Translations under genes and position numbers: made by a program
NCBI RefSeq assembly: GCF_014652835.1
Contig: NZ_BMZO01000002.1
Location: 186,001 to 250,000, forward strand
From: Limoniibacter endophyticus
Lineage (GTDB): Bacteria > Pseudomonadota > Alphaproteobacteria > Rhizobiales > Rhizobiaceae
DNA: 64,000 nucleotides
Reading direction: 5' to 3'
Notes under the pieces: generated by a model
Databases searched by the model: none
The model's input: the letters and a program-made list of their open reading frames with translations, nothing else
What the model was told of the DNA's origin: nothing
Part shown: piece after piece, positions 1 through 8,090 of the stretch
How the letters are laid out: each line of letters opens with the position of its first letter
How positions within the stretch are numbered: position 1 is the stretch's first letter

Positions 1-2
1 CG

Positions 3-233
3 GGAGCTCAGACGCCCTGTACCGGGCAGCTCTTCATCGTCATCGATCCCGCCCGTGGAGGTAACGGGCATTTTGCCGAGCGCGTTGCCGAGATCTGCGA
101 CCTGACCCGCGAGGCCGGTCAGGAACGCCTGCCGTCTGACCGGCGGTTCAGGACACGCGCCGAAACGGCAAGAACAGGTATCCCGATCAAGGCCAAGGAT
201 ATGGCACTCTTGCAGGAATTGGTGAGCGAATAA
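3..233 (+). CDS. Ldh-family NAD(P)H oxidoreductase, C-terminal part
   Basis: This is the 3' end of a gene that begins left of the window; 76 residues are visible before the TAA at 231-233. The tail contains QLFIVIDPARGG, then RLPSDRR and a GIPIKA stretch close to the end. That order is typical of the C-terminus of malate/L-lactate dehydrogenase (Ldh_2) family reductases, which reduce 2-keto acids or cyclic imines with NAD(P)H in the cytosol. The substrate cannot be told from this fragment. A strong hairpin terminator follows the stop directly, so this is the last gene of its transcript. Confidence 0.75.
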   Translation, partial: GAQTPCTGQLFIVIDPARGGNGHFAERVAEICDLTREAGQERLPSDRRFRTRAETARTGIPIKAKDMALLQELVSE

Positions 234-239
234 GGAAAA

Positions 240-263
240 GGCCGGGCAAACCCGGCCTTTTTT
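240..263. terminator. Rho-independent terminator
   Basis: The arms GGCCGGG (240-246) and CCCGGCC (251-257) pair perfectly around the loop CAAA, followed by six T. It lies between the convergent ends of the Ldh gene and the DUF3597 gene. An A-run before the stem means it could also work for the minus strand. Confidence 0.9.
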
Positions 264-277
264 GTGTGTATAGAAAC

Positions 278-706
278 TTAGTCGAGCAGATTGGCAGGCA
301 CCTTGCCGCCATTTTCCGAAAGCTTTTTCAGAAGCTGCTTGTGCAGCCAGATATTCATCGTGGCGCTGTCGCTCTTGTCGCCGGTATAACCAAGTTCGTC
401 AGCCAGCTCCTTGCGTTCTGCCAGGCTGGACTCCATGCCCAGTGCCTTCATCAGATCGACGATGGATTCACGCCAGTTGAGCTTCTGGCCTTTCGCCTTG
501 ACGGCGGCATCAAGGATGGCTTCCACATCTACCGGGGCACCAGCCGGTGCCGCGGACGGCGCAGACGTTGGGGCTGCGGACGGTGCAGAAGATGGTGCCG
601 GCGCAGCGGTTGTCGTGCCGGCGGCAGACGTTCCTGCTTCCGCAGGTGCGGGGGCTGCATGTGCCTTGCCGAAGATCGCGCCCTTGATGCGGTCGAAAAT
701 ACCCAT
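278..706 (-). CDS. DUF3597 domain protein
   Basis: A 142-residue protein. It opens with MGIFDRIKGAIFG, then has an Ala/Pro/Ser-rich low-complexity linker (about residues 17-52), then a conserved domain with VDVEAILD, LNWRESIVDLMKALG and ELGY. This is the DUF3597 layout, a small domain common in alphaproteobacteria with no established role; LysM-linked relatives have led to guesses about the envelope. The start at 706 is chosen because GGAGAGGAA lies just upstream and because the family begins with MGIFD-like residues. The open frame extends further upstream but without a good ribosome site. Confidence 0.85.
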   Translation of the reverse strand: MGIFDRIKGAIFGKAHAAPAPAEAGTSAAGTTTAAPAPSSAPSAAPTSAPSAAPAGAPVDVEAILDAAVKAKGQKLNWRESIVDLMKALGMESSLAERKELADELGYTGDKSDSATMNIWLHKQLLKKLSENGGKVPANLLD

Positions 707-1144
707 GTTCTTTCCTCTCCTGTGTGCAGAGCTACCGCCATGGCAGACTCTGCGCTTTGCCAATCCTGACGGGGAAGCCTAACATCCGAATGAATGCCTA
801 ACAAGGTACTGGCATCGCTCCAAGAAAGCCGGGTTTGCTGGCCAGTCCCGCCCGTAGAAAGCATCTTTTTCCTGATATTGTGTAACGAAGATGACGGCTC
901 GGCTGGCGGCCCGCCATGTGCGGGATGGCAACGATTTATCTAGGGCCGGCCATAGTCGGGTGACTCTTGAAATATAGAGGTTTTTCAAGCACGATGCGTA
1001 AGGGCAGACACGGATGCTTTGGGAGAGCCTCGTGTCGGTCGCTCGGAATGGAAGCGTGTGTTTTTCTTCTCGAGCAATGTTTCAGTCGTGAACTTTTTTC
1101 GCGCCGGCGCATTTTGCGCCAAGGCGAATGTGAGGAGAGACGCC
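707..1144. other. Non-coding stretch, divergent promoter region
   Basis: No convincing gene is seen here. It separates the minus-strand DUF3597 gene from the plus-strand small gene, so promoters for both are expected. A short hairpin, GGCGCA-TTT-TGCGCC, lies at 1106-1120, about 25 bases before the next start codon and just upstream of its ribosome site. Its role is unknown. Confidence 0.4.
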
Positions 1145-1342
1145 ATGACCATCTGGACGAGCTTGAAGGATTGGCTGCATATGCCGTCGACGGACTCCTT
1201 CGAGGCAGAGATGAACGCGCTGGACGGCGACCGGGACATTCTGCAGCCGGATTCTGCGCAGCAGGCAACCGCTCTACCCATGGGGATTTACCAGCCCTCT
1301 TCGACCGGCGAGCCGCAGTCGTCGTCCAGTAGCTTCGTCTGA
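1145..1342 (+). CDS. Small hypothetical protein (65 aa)
   Basis: I do not recognise this protein. The start is supported by GAGGAGAGA seven bases upstream of the ATG. The N-terminal half (MTIWTSLKDWLHMP) is amphipathic, the middle is acidic, and the tail is Ser-rich (EPQSSSSSFV). There is no signal peptide, membrane segment or known motif. It stands alone between the DUF3597 gene and a glycosyltransferase-like gene, and could be a stress-type small protein or a non-coding frame. The good ribosome site favours a real gene. Confidence 0.5.
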   Translation: MTIWTSLKDWLHMPSTDSFEAEMNALDGDRDILQPDSAQQATALPMGIYQPSSTGEPQSSSSSFV

Positions 1343-1487
1343 GAACGCCTGGTCTTTGTCTCTCCTTTTGAGGGGCGAGCTTTCGCTTTCCATTTACTCT
1401 GGTAACGCTTTCGTGATATTGTCTGGCGGAAGAACGGGGGGATTCCCCCCCCCTTACATCCACCTACTGAAGGCCGTAATCGCCCCC

Positions 1488-2102
1488 ATGACGCAAACTC
1501 TGCTGATCGTTGGAAACGGCGCTCTATCGCGCGACCTTTCCGCGATCGCGGAAGATGCTCAATATGTTATCCGGTTCAATGACGCCCGTCTGGATGACGG
1601 ACGCAGCGGAACACGATGCGATCTCCTCATCCTGGCCAATGCCAACAAGCCCATGCAGCGGCGGTTGACCGATCCGGATTTTTTCGGCTCACCCGCCTTC
1701 AGTAACGCGCGCGAGATCATGCTGGTATACCATCCCGAGATCATCCGCCGCTATCACTGGCGCTCCAGCTTGCTCTCGCGCCTGAAGGGCAGGCGGGCCG
1801 ACTGGACGATGCAGACGATCCAGGTGATCGGCAAAGCGGGTAAGGAAATCCGCATCATGCCGCCGCAATTCTATCTCGATAGCTGCCAGGAGCTCGGGCT
1901 GGATGAAAAAGCTATGCACTCCGTTGTTCCCAGCACGGGGTTTCTGGGCATCCGCTATGCCATCGACCGTTTTCCCGCGCAGGAATGGAGAATTCGGCTC
2001 TGCGGCTTTACCTGGGAAGGCTGGAAGCGCCACGCCTGGGATGGTGAACGCGCCTGGGTTCAGGCGCAGGCGGAAGCCGGGCGGGTGGAAATCATCTGTT
2101 GA
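1488..2102 (+). CDS. Glycosyltransferase-29-like protein ('urease operon accessory' type)
   Basis: A 204-residue protein beginning MTQTLLIVGNGALSRDL, followed by VIRFNDARLDDGRSGTRCD and, later, STGFLGIRYAID. The VGNG, RFND, GTRxD and STG-G series is seen in rhizobial proteins labelled 'urease operon accessory protein' and in glycosyltransferase family 29-like folds (sialyltransferase-like). It would act in the cytosol on a sugar-nucleotide, but the substrate is unknown and no urease genes are visible. The frame is open further upstream through a C-rich run, but that part does not look like protein, so the ATG at 1488 is preferred. Confidence 0.6.
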   Translation: MTQTLLIVGNGALSRDLSAIAEDAQYVIRFNDARLDDGRSGTRCDLLILANANKPMQRRLTDPDFFGSPAFSNAREIMLVYHPEIIRRYHWRSSLLSRLKGRRADWTMQTIQVIGKAGKEIRIMPPQFYLDSCQELGLDEKAMHSVVPSTGFLGIRYAIDRFPAQEWRIRLCGFTWEGWKRHAWDGERAWVQAQAEAGRVEIIC

Positions 2103-2360
2103 ACGTGCTTCGTCTTTGATGCGTTGACGCGCAGCCGCACCGGCCGCAGGAACAGATCCGCGTCGCGATTGAACAGAACCAGCGCGAAGCAGTTCCCCGG
2201 CATGAGAACGATCTGCCGCATCGCCGTCACGCACTCCGTTCCAGCGGCGGAACGTTACGAGGTTGGAGCCATCGCGTGATTCCAGAATAGCGTCTTGTAG
2301 AGGGCAAACGGCGGTATTTGGCGCGCCGCACCGGGTGATGATGACAACTTTGTCTACTCT

Positions 2361-2376
2361 ATAGCCCTCTAAGGCA
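2361..2376 (+). repeat. Border repeat, copy 1 (ATAGCCCTCTAAGGCA)
   Basis: A second copy at 2579-2594 reads ATAGCCCTCTATGGCA, with 15 of 16 identical. With its left flank (2354-2371) it also matches 16 of 18 bases of the reverse complement of 16671-16688. The pair 2354/16688 therefore brackets the whole CBASS/restriction island in inverted orientation. Confidence 0.5.
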
Positions 2377-2471
2377 TGGTTTGGTTGGAGGTCTGAGGTC
2401 GCGGCTCTGTATAGGAACTCACTGGTCAGGAGATTTCTTCGCTCATGTCAAAAGAGGAGCGATCCCCTGCG

Positions 2472-2494
2472 TTCGAATCCCTCCCGTTCCGCCA
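2472..2494 (+). tRNA. tRNA-Ser-like 3' fragment (probable att core)
   Basis: The sequence reads as T-loop TTCGAAT, T-stem 3' strand CCCTC, acceptor 3' strand CCGTTCC, then G and CCA. The expected 5' partners (GAGGG directly before the loop, GGAACGG about 85 bases upstream) are missing. It is therefore not a complete tRNA. A detached tRNA 3' end is the usual footprint of tyrosine-recombinase elements that integrate into tRNA genes. G before CCA and the acceptor sequence point to tRNA-Ser, but this is not certain. Confidence 0.6.
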
Positions 2495-2578
2495 AACACC
2501 GCCGATTGCGCGATATTGCCGCCCATAGCCGCCGATCACCGCACAAGAATTTTCAGGTTTGCGGAAGTTGCCCCGCCG

Positions 2579-2594
2579 ATAGCCCTCTATGGCA
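2579..2594 (+). repeat. Border repeat, copy 2 (ATAGCCCTCTATGGCA)
   Basis: This is a direct repeat of 2361-2376 with one mismatch, 218 bases away. The tRNA fragment lies between the two copies. It could be a recombinase or excisionase site, or one end of a small inserted segment. Confidence 0.4.
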
Positions 2595-2605
2595 CGATAA
2601 AAGGC

Positions 2606-2636
2606 AGGTTCTCACATTCCCACCGTGTGAGAACCT
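2606..2636. repeat. Perfect 11-bp inverted repeat (hairpin)
   Basis: AGGTTCTCACA (2606-2616) and TGTGAGAACCT (2626-2636) are exact reverse complements around a 9-base loop. There is no T-run on either side, so this is not an ordinary terminator. It lies beyond the 3' end of the CD-NTase gene, next to the tRNA fragment. It could be a DNA-binding site for an excision or replication factor, or a transcript-end hairpin. Confidence 0.6.
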
Positions 2637-2837
2637 CTCACAGCAATCGCAGCCGATTGTCCGATAATATCCGCATATACGCACGGGCGTTCCACTATGC
2701 CTCCTCTGGAGGCAGCCCCAGGGCTCTCATGCGTTTGCTCTGTCCAGGTAAGAATAAAGAAAGAGGCTGATTTTGCTCATGCCATCCTTTGTTCAAGCCG
2801 ATGCTTGCGATTATCGGTACAGCCGATCGGATTCTTG

Positions 2838-4226
2838 CTACCTTCTGCCGCGAAGGCGGACGTAGTCGGGCCTGGTGCCCGGGTTCCGGCGGGGCATGGT
2901 GATGCCCGCGATAGTGACAGGCACGCGTCGCATGGCGACGGTCTGGCTGCCGACCTTCACGACGCAGTCCATGTAGTGGGTGCCGCGGTAGGCCGAGCGT
3001 TCATTGGCCGTGAGGCCGAGCCCGGCAAAATGGCCAAGATCGTTCGTGTTCTCAGCCTCGCCGCCCTCATTGCGCACCATCCATGCGACGGAGCTGTTCG
3101 CCGGAAGCTGTCCCGGGTTCACGACCTCGAAATAGATGTCACAGTCCTTCGGTATCGGTCCGATCCGGTTCATGTCAGTGAACCGCCCGCCCTGCGGGTT
3201 GTTGCGAGAAACCGCCGTAACCCTGATCTCGGGCATCACCGACCTTACCGGCAGCCTCTTTGCCATTTCGACCAGCGCCTGCTGTCCCTCCGGCATAGGA
3301 AACAGATGCTCAAACGCCTCCTGCCAGATGTCGGCCGCGGCGAAGTCGGTTTCCGCCTCGCAGGCGCGGCTGGCAACGTCCAGCAGGTCAGATAGCGCAC
3401 GGGTGAAGACTTGCATCTGCTGCGAGGACATCCGGACAAGGTTTTCATCAGGATCAACGGGATTAGGTACCTGCCAATCGTCCTCAAGGCGCTCGGTGAT
3501 ATGTTCGACGAGATCGCGCATAGCTTCATCATCGGCCAGAAGTTGGCCCAAGTCCCGCGCCGCTTCCGCAATCAGGACGGTTAGAAGGATTGACGAAGGC
3601 CGGTCGGTTTCAGCGAATTTGAGGGCGGCCCATGCCTTCAGATATCTGATCTGGCGTCGCACCTTGGCGCGCTCGATGTCATCGAACGAGTCGCGGAACC
3701 AGATATAGATGGCCTTCGGATCGCTGTCCTCCCAGCCATCACGGGTCGCAAGCGACCGCGCGTCCAAATCAGGTTCAAGATGATATGCAGGCACGTCGAT
3801 ATGGAAGTCGCCCTTGAACCGGATGCGCTCGCACCGGGGCTTGGACGGGGCGACCTCCAGAACGTCGTCCGGATTGTCCGCGGCATAGGCGACAAGACTG
3901 TCCCTGACGAAACCCTTCAGCGTTTGGGGATCGTGGTCTCCGTCGTCGCGCGTACCCTTCCACACATAATAGATACCGAGGTCGATATCGAACTCTTCGC
4001 CAAGGCGGACAGGGCGCGTCTGCGTTCCGAACTTATATGACCCCTGAAGCCAGGTGCGGATCGAATAGCCGCCCCTTTCGCGCAGGTCGGTCGTAAGGTG
4101 ATCGGCTAAGGCGTTCCAGCGTTCCTGCTGTTCCTCGAACTGCTCGCTAGATGGCGTAATCCGCCGATGCAGCGTCTGCTTCTCCTTGTCGTTCGAGCTG
4201 TAAAAAAGTGATGATGCGGAACCCAT
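2838..4226 (-). CDS. CBASS CD-NTase (DncV-like nucleotidyltransferase with C-terminal sensor-like domain)
   Basis: A 462-residue enzyme expected to make a cyclic dinucleotide when phage infection is sensed. The nucleotidyltransferase core shows QGSYKFGT (residues 61-68), DID (80-82) and a third acidic residue in FHIDVPAY (about 144). These give the GS-x-DxD-x-D metal site, and the surroundings resemble DncV (QGS...DID...). From about residue 330 a second domain appears, with IYFEVVNPGQ and WMVRNEGGEAEN, like the AGS-C sensor domain found on many CD-NTases. The product may be cGAMP, judged only from the DncV-like core and the patatin partner. It starts four bases after the capV stop, with AAGGGATG as ribosome site, so the two are co-translated. 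Confidence 0.88.
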   Translation of the reverse strand: MGSASSLFYSSNDKEKQTLHRRITPSSEQFEEQQERWNALADHLTTDLRERGGYSIRTWLQGSYKFGTQTRPVRLGEEFDIDLGIYYVWKGTRDDGDHDPQTLKGFVRDSLVAYAADNPDDVLEVAPSKPRCERIRFKGDFHIDVPAYHLEPDLDARSLATRDGWEDSDPKAIYIWFRDSFDDIERAKVRRQIRYLKAWAALKFAETDRPSSILLTVLIAEAARDLGQLLADDEAMRDLVEHITERLEDDWQVPNPVDPDENLVRMSSQQMQVFTRALSDLLDVASRACEAETDFAAADIWQEAFEHLFPMPEGQQALVEMAKRLPVRSVMPEIRVTAVSRNNPQGGRFTDMNRIGPIPKDCDIYFEVVNPGQLPANSSVAWMVRNEGGEAENTNDLGHFAGLGLTANERSAYRGTHYMDCVVKVGSQTVAMRRVPVTIAGITMPRRNPGTRPDYVRLRGRR

Positions 4227-4230
4227 AAAA

Positions 4231-5244
4231 TCATCCCTTCAATGTATCGAGATTGTAGAAAGCAGGTGCTGGGGCTTGCCCTGACATTATTTCCTTCAGG
4301 AGGGGTGCGTTAAGCGCGGTCTGGACAGTGGCTTGCGCCAGACCCTTGATGGTTTTCTGGGCATCGGGTGTTGCCACGTCGAGCGCCAGATGGCGCTCCT
4401 GTTCTTTCGACTGCACCGCGTCAAGCCGCAGGTAGCGCTCGCCCAAACGGTGTCTCATCATAAAGTCGACGGAATGTTGCTGCGCAGCGATGATGACGCT
4501 GACAAGCCGCTGCTCGCGCATCCACCCGAAGGCGCCAAGCTCTCGGCCGTGCGCGTGGGCAAAAGAAAACTGCGCGGTAGTCGTGCCGATACTTAGCAGC
4601 CGAACTTGGCCAGCCGGTCTCTGAAAGAAGTGCTCGGCCTCATGTACGGCGAGCAAGTCGGGGGAGTTCGCGTAGAGCCCGCCGTCGGTGAACAGCGCGT
4701 CCCCGACTTCGGCGATAGGGAAGTAGGTGGGTGCCGCAGCGGTCGCCAAGGCGACATCGACGGCTTTCAGGTGCAGATCCCTGCGGAAATCCTCGTGATG
4801 CGGGGTCTTGAACATCTGCGGCCCGCCCTTAGTCAGGTTGACGGCCGGGACAATGACCGGATGTTTCAAATGACCAATGAGCGTATCGGCGCCCACGATA
4901 CGGACGATGGTGTTCCTCAGGGCATCGGGTCGGTATTTCGGCTTCCACCAATAGCGGCACAGGTCAACAAGCGAGCCGGCAATACCTTGCGGCGCCGGAC
5001 GGTCGGAAAAGATCGTGGTGCCGTCGTCCTCGAACGCTTTTTTGATGTCTTGGGCGGGTACTTCATTCGCCAGACCTAAGGCGATAATTCCTCCGACCGA
5101 TGTGCCAGCGATCAGGTCAAAATGGCGGGCGATAGGGGCACCGTAGCTCTCTTCGAGTGCTGCGAGGACCGACGCCGTGTAAAGGCCGAGGTAGCCACCG
5201 CCGCTCAAGGAGAGGATCGTGAAGCGATCAGTTTGCGCGCTCAT
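4231..5244 (-). CDS. capV: CBASS effector, patatin-like phospholipase
   Basis: A 337-residue patatin-family lipase. The oxyanion-hole loop SGGGYLG (residues 14-20), the nucleophile elbow GTSVG (47-51, Ser49) and the dyad Asp in TDGG (about 186) are all present, so the enzyme looks intact. In CBASS, CapV binds the cyclic dinucleotide made by its CD-NTase and degrades the inner membrane, killing the infected cell. It is the middle gene of a three-gene minus-strand operon, 29 bases after the DUF2188 gene and nearly touching the CD-NTase gene. GGGGAGAAC precedes the ATG. No ubiquitin-like accessory genes (Cap2/Cap3) are present, which makes this a short, type I-like CBASS. Confidence 0.9.
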   Translation of the reverse strand: MSAQTDRFTILSLSGGGYLGLYTASVLAALEESYGAPIARHFDLIAGTSVGGIIALGLANEVPAQDIKKAFEDDGTTIFSDRPAPQGIAGSLVDLCRYWWKPKYRPDALRNTIVRIVGADTLIGHLKHPVIVPAVNLTKGGPQMFKTPHHEDFRRDLHLKAVDVALATAAAPTYFPIAEVGDALFTDGGLYANSPDLLAVHEAEHFFQRPAGQVRLLSIGTTTAQFSFAHAHGRELGAFGWMREQRLVSVIIAAQQHSVDFMMRHRLGERYLRLDAVQSKEQERHLALDVATPDAQKTIKGLAQATVQTALNAPLLKEIMSGQAPAPAFYNLDTLKG

Positions 5245-5273
5245 ATCTGTTCTCCCCGTCCGGCGGCCGCTTC

Positions 5274-5516
5274 CTAATGTTTCTTGTCGCGCGGCGGGTT
5301 CGGGTCATGGCCAGGTGCAACCGTATCGGAATCCCGCCAACGGCCGTTGCGCCCTTGAATCCTCACTTCGCCGCCGCCCGCGTTTTCCACGACCTGCTTG
5401 GCCGCCCGTTCGGCATCCGCTTGCCGCTGATGGACGCTACTGGCCCGCTCCGCGCCGGCACCTTTCACGGCCCATCCCTTCGGATGTTTGACCACGTATC
5501 GGTCGTTCTTCGACAT
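5274..5516 (-). CDS. DUF2188 domain protein, first gene of the CBASS operon
   Basis: An 80-residue protein with the DUF2188 pattern: YVVKHPKGWAVKGAGAERASS, then repeated Ala/Glu-rich helix residues, then GGEVRIQGRNGRWRD. The family is small and widespread, and has no known function. Here it opens the minus-strand CBASS transcript 29 bases before capV, with GGAGAGAGTG next to its ATG. Co-transcription suggests an accessory or regulatory part in the system, but it may simply be a hitchhiker. The tail (GHDPNPPRDKKH) is basic and Pro-rich and probably disordered. Confidence 0.8.
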   Translation of the reverse strand: MSKNDRYVVKHPKGWAVKGAGAERASSVHQRQADAERAAKQVVENAGGGEVRIQGRNGRWRDSDTVAPGHDPNPPRDKKH

Positions 5517-5617
5517 CACTCTCTCCAAATGCGTTGACGGCGATTCCCCCATGGGATAAGAAAGTATACGGGCAGCGTTTCACTGTCAATATAGTTACTA
5601 TACGGATCGGAGCGCGC
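5517..5617. promoter_or_regulatory. Divergent promoter/operator between CBASS and the WYL regulator
   Basis: On the minus strand, TTGACA and TATACT are separated by 15 bases (about 5588-5566), giving a likely promoter for the DUF2188-capV-CD-NTase operon. Next to the WYL start is an inverted repeat, TATAGT-T-ACTATA (5590-5602), overlapping the minus-strand -35. A related GTATAC sequence (5567-5572) overlaps its -10. This arrangement would let the WYL protein repress both the CBASS operon and its own gene. Confidence 0.5.
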
Positions 5618-6496
5618 ATGTCGGCTGGTAGCTCAGAGCTACGGTGGGGGGTCGAGCAACGGCTTGAGTTTATTGAGTTCCGCCTCTTCTGGGAGGGCGG
5701 CATCAACCGCTCAGACATCACCGGATTTTTCGGCGTATCGGTGCCGCAGGCGTCGAAGGACCTGACCCAGTACCAGGAGCTTGCGCCCGACAATGTGCGG
5801 TATGACCGCAGCGAGAAGCGCTACTTCGCGACCGAGTCGTTCAGGCCGCGCTTCCTGAAACCGGACGCGGATCGCTACCTTGCGCAACTTCTGTTTGCGG
5901 CTGACCCCGCTCTTCATGGCGACCGCACATGGCTGACCAATCCCCCGAGCGTGGATACCATGCCCGTGCCGCATCGCCGGGTGGACATCGCTGTCCTCCG
6001 TATGATCCTGGCTGCGGTCCGGGGCCAAGCCTCGGTTGAGGTTCTTTATCAGTCGATGAACGAGCAGCGGCCGGAGCCCCTTTGGCGGCGTATCAGCCCT
6101 CATGCCTTCGGCAGCGATGGCTTTCGCTGGCATGTCCGCGCGTTCTGTCACATCGACAACAGGTTCAAGGATTTCCTTCTGTCGCGATGCCTTGAGGCCC
6201 GATCGCTCGGGGAGTCTGCCGTGCGGCCTGAAGATGATAGGCAGTGGACGGATTTTTTTGACGTAGAACTTTCGCCGAATCCGAAGATCGGAGTGAACCA
6301 ACGAAAGATAATCGCGCAAGATTACGGCATGCGCGGCGACAGTATTGCGATCCCGGTCAGGCGGGCGTTGCTCTACTACTTCAGAAAGCGGTTACGTCTG
6401 GACGTGGCGGATGTTCTCGATAATCCACACGAGACGCCCGTCGTCATCACCAATCGCGCGGAATTTGATGCAGCCTTGGCTGAGGCTATGAAGTGA
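5618..6496 (+). CDS. WYL-domain transcriptional regulator (BrxR/CapW-like)
   Basis: A 292-residue protein. The N-terminus is a winged helix-turn-helix ([27 protein letters not shown], about 15-42). The middle and C-terminal parts match the WYL domain ([17 protein letters not shown], then a C-terminal extension ending in [12 protein letters not shown]). This is the layout of BrxR/CapW regulators, dimeric repressors found beside BREX, CBASS and other defence loci that bind inverted repeats and respond to a ligand, possibly nucleic acid. It diverges from the CBASS operon and lies 55 bases upstream of hsdM, so it could control both. GGAG precedes the ATG at 5618. Confidence 0.85.
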   Translation: MSAGSSELRWGVEQRLEFIEFRLFWEGGINRSDITGFFGVSVPQASKDLTQYQELAPDNVRYDRSEKRYFATESFRPRFLKPDADRYLAQLLFAADPALHGDRTWLTNPPSVDTMPVPHRRVDIAVLRMILAAVRGQASVEVLYQSMNEQRPEPLWRRISPHAFGSDGFRWHVRAFCHIDNRFKDFLLSRCLEARSLGESAVRPEDDRQWTDFFDVELSPNPKIGVNQRKIIAQDYGMRGDSIAIPVRRALLYYFRKRLRLDVADVLDNPHETPVVITNRAEFDAALAEAMK

Positions 6497-6551
6497 AACG
6501 AGGAGACGTCGGCTTGAGGGGCAAGAACAATATTATGAAGTGGGACAAGTC

Positions 6552-8090
6552 ATGCTGACCGGCGAAATCCGCAGCCAGATCGACAGCATCTGGAGCGACT
6601 TCTGGGCAGGCGGGGTCGCCAATCCGCTCTCCGTTATCGAGCAGATGACCTATCTGCTATTTATCAAGCGCTTGGACGACCTGCACACTCTCGAAGAGCG
6701 CAAGAGCCAGACGCTCAAGATTCCGATGGAGCGACGCATCTTCCCGGAAGGGCGGGACGACAAGGGCCGCCCCTACGAGGATCTTCGCTGGTCGTGGTTC
6801 AAGAACTTCGAGCCACGTGAGATGATGGACGTGGTCGACGAGCACGTCTTCCCGTTCCTGCGCGCTCTCAACGGCAGTCAGTCCAGCTACGGCAAGCTGA
6901 TGCGCGACGCCCGGCTTGGGTTCTCCAATCCGGCACTTCTCGCGAAGGTGGTTGAGAAGCTCGATCGCATCCCGATGGAGGATCGCGACACCAAGGGCGA
7001 TGTCTACGAGTACATGCTCGCGAAGATCGCGAGCGCTGGCCAGAACGGCCAGTTCCGCACGCCACGGCATATCATCCGGCTGATGGTCGAGATGACCGCG
7101 CCGAAGCCGACCGACGTGATCTGCGATCCTGCCGCTGGTACCTGCGGCTTCCTTGTTACCGCTGGTGAGTATCTTCGCGAAAAGCATCCTGAGTTAATGC
7201 GCGACCCCGCATTGCGGAAGCATTTCCACGAGGGTCTGTTTCACGGGTTTGATTTTGACACGACGATGTTGCGCATCGGCGCGATGAATATGACGCTGCA
7301 CGGTGTCGAGAACCCAAATGTCACCTATCGCGACAGCCTGGCCGAGGACCATGCCGAGGACGCGGGTGCCTATTCCCTTGTGCTGGCGAATCCACCTTTC
7401 GCCGGGTCGCTCGATTACGAGGCGACCGCGAAGGATCTCCAGAAGATCGTCAAGACGAGAAAGACGGAGCTTCTGTTCATCGCGCTCTTCCTGCGTCTCC
7501 TGAAAACCGGCGGCAGGGCGGCGGTGATTGTGCCTGACGGCGTCCTGTTCGGTTCGTCCGGTGCGCACAAGGACATCCGCCGCATGCTTGTCGAGGACCA
7601 CAAGCTCGATGCGGTCATCAAGCTGCCCTCGGGCGTGTTCCGTCCTTACGCGGGTGTGTCCACCGCAATCCTTCTCTTCACCAAGACGGGCGTCGGTGGC
7701 ACCGAGAATGTCTGGTTCTATGACGTGGCGGCCGACGGTCTCAGCCTCGATGACAAGCGTGCGGAACTCTTACCGCCCGAAAAGCAGGGCCCGACACCTG
7801 CCCAGCCGCTAACCGAGGCAGAACACGAAAAGAACAATCTACCCGACGTCCTAGCCCGGTGGAGAAATATCGCCGCCGAGGCTGAGCGCCCCCGCACCGC
7901 GCAGAGCTTCTTGGTGCCGGTGGAGGATATCCGGGCTACGGGGTCATGGGACTTATCGCTCAACCGCTACAAGGAGGTGCAGCACGAAGAGGTCATCCAC
8001 CAGTCTCCGCGTGAAATCATCGCAGATCTGCGTGCGATTGAGGCAGAAATCACCGCAGGTCTGGATCGGCTTGAGGAGATGCTGGGATGA
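6552..8090 (+). CDS. hsdM: Type I restriction-modification DNA methyltransferase subunit HsdM
   Basis: A 512-residue N6-adenine methyltransferase. It has an N-terminal helical HsdM_N domain ([34 protein letters not shown]), then the SAM-binding core with [17 protein letters not shown] (motif I) and the catalytic NPPF in LANPPFAGS. With HsdS it methylates host DNA at a bipartite site; with HsdR added it restricts unmethylated DNA. The ATG at 6552 fits the family start (MLTGEIRSQ). Its stop overlaps the hsdS start (ATGA). It is the first gene of a six-gene run ending at hsdR. Confidence 0.95.
   Translation: MLTGEIRSQIDSIWSDFWAGGVANPLSVIEQMTYLLFIKRLDDLHTLEERKSQTLKIPMERRIFPEGRDDKGRPYEDLRWSWFKNFEPREMMDVVDEHVFPFLRALNGSQSSYGKLMRDARLGFSNPALLAKVVEKLDRIPMEDRDTKGDVYEYMLAKIASAGQNGQFRTPRHIIRLMVEMTAPKPTDVICDPAAGTCGFLVTAGEYLREKHPELMRDPALRKHFHEGLFHGFDFDTTMLRIGAMNMTLHGVENPNVTYRDSLAEDHAEDAGAYSLVLANPPFAGSLDYEATAKDLQKIVKTRKTELLFIALFLRLLKTGGRAAVIVPDGVLFGSSGAHKDIRRMLVEDHKLDAVIKLPSGVFRPYAGVSTAILLFTKTGVGGTENVWFYDVAADGLSLDDKRAELLPPEKQGPTPAQPLTEAEHEKNNLPDVLARWRNIAAEAERPRTAQSFLVPVEDIRATGSWDLSLNRYKEVQHEEVIHQSPREIIADLRAIEAEITAGLDRLEEMLG

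Larger units (their letters stand above)
2103..2837. other. Non-coding border region with tRNA fragment and repeats
   Basis: No credible gene fills these 735 bases. The first part (2103-2280) has a short minus-strand frame starting MRQIVLMPGNCFALVL that could be the relic of a gene end. The rest carries two copies of a 16-base repeat (2361-2376 and 2579-2594, one mismatch), an orphan tRNA 3' end (2472-2494), a 17-mer that recurs at 48460 and a strong hairpin (2606-2636). This mixture, just outside the defence genes, is what an integration border looks like. Confidence 0.5.

Noticed and set aside
2103-2280. Minus-strand gene starting MRQIVLMPGNCFALVL
   Set aside because: The frame is short, has no clear ribosome site and runs antisense into the glycosyltransferase-like gene. 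It may be a relic but cannot be supported.
2380-2494. Complete tRNA gene ending at 2494
   Set aside because: The T-stem 5' strand and the acceptor 5' strand do not exist upstream, and no anticodon arm can be drawn. Only the 3' end is tRNA-like.
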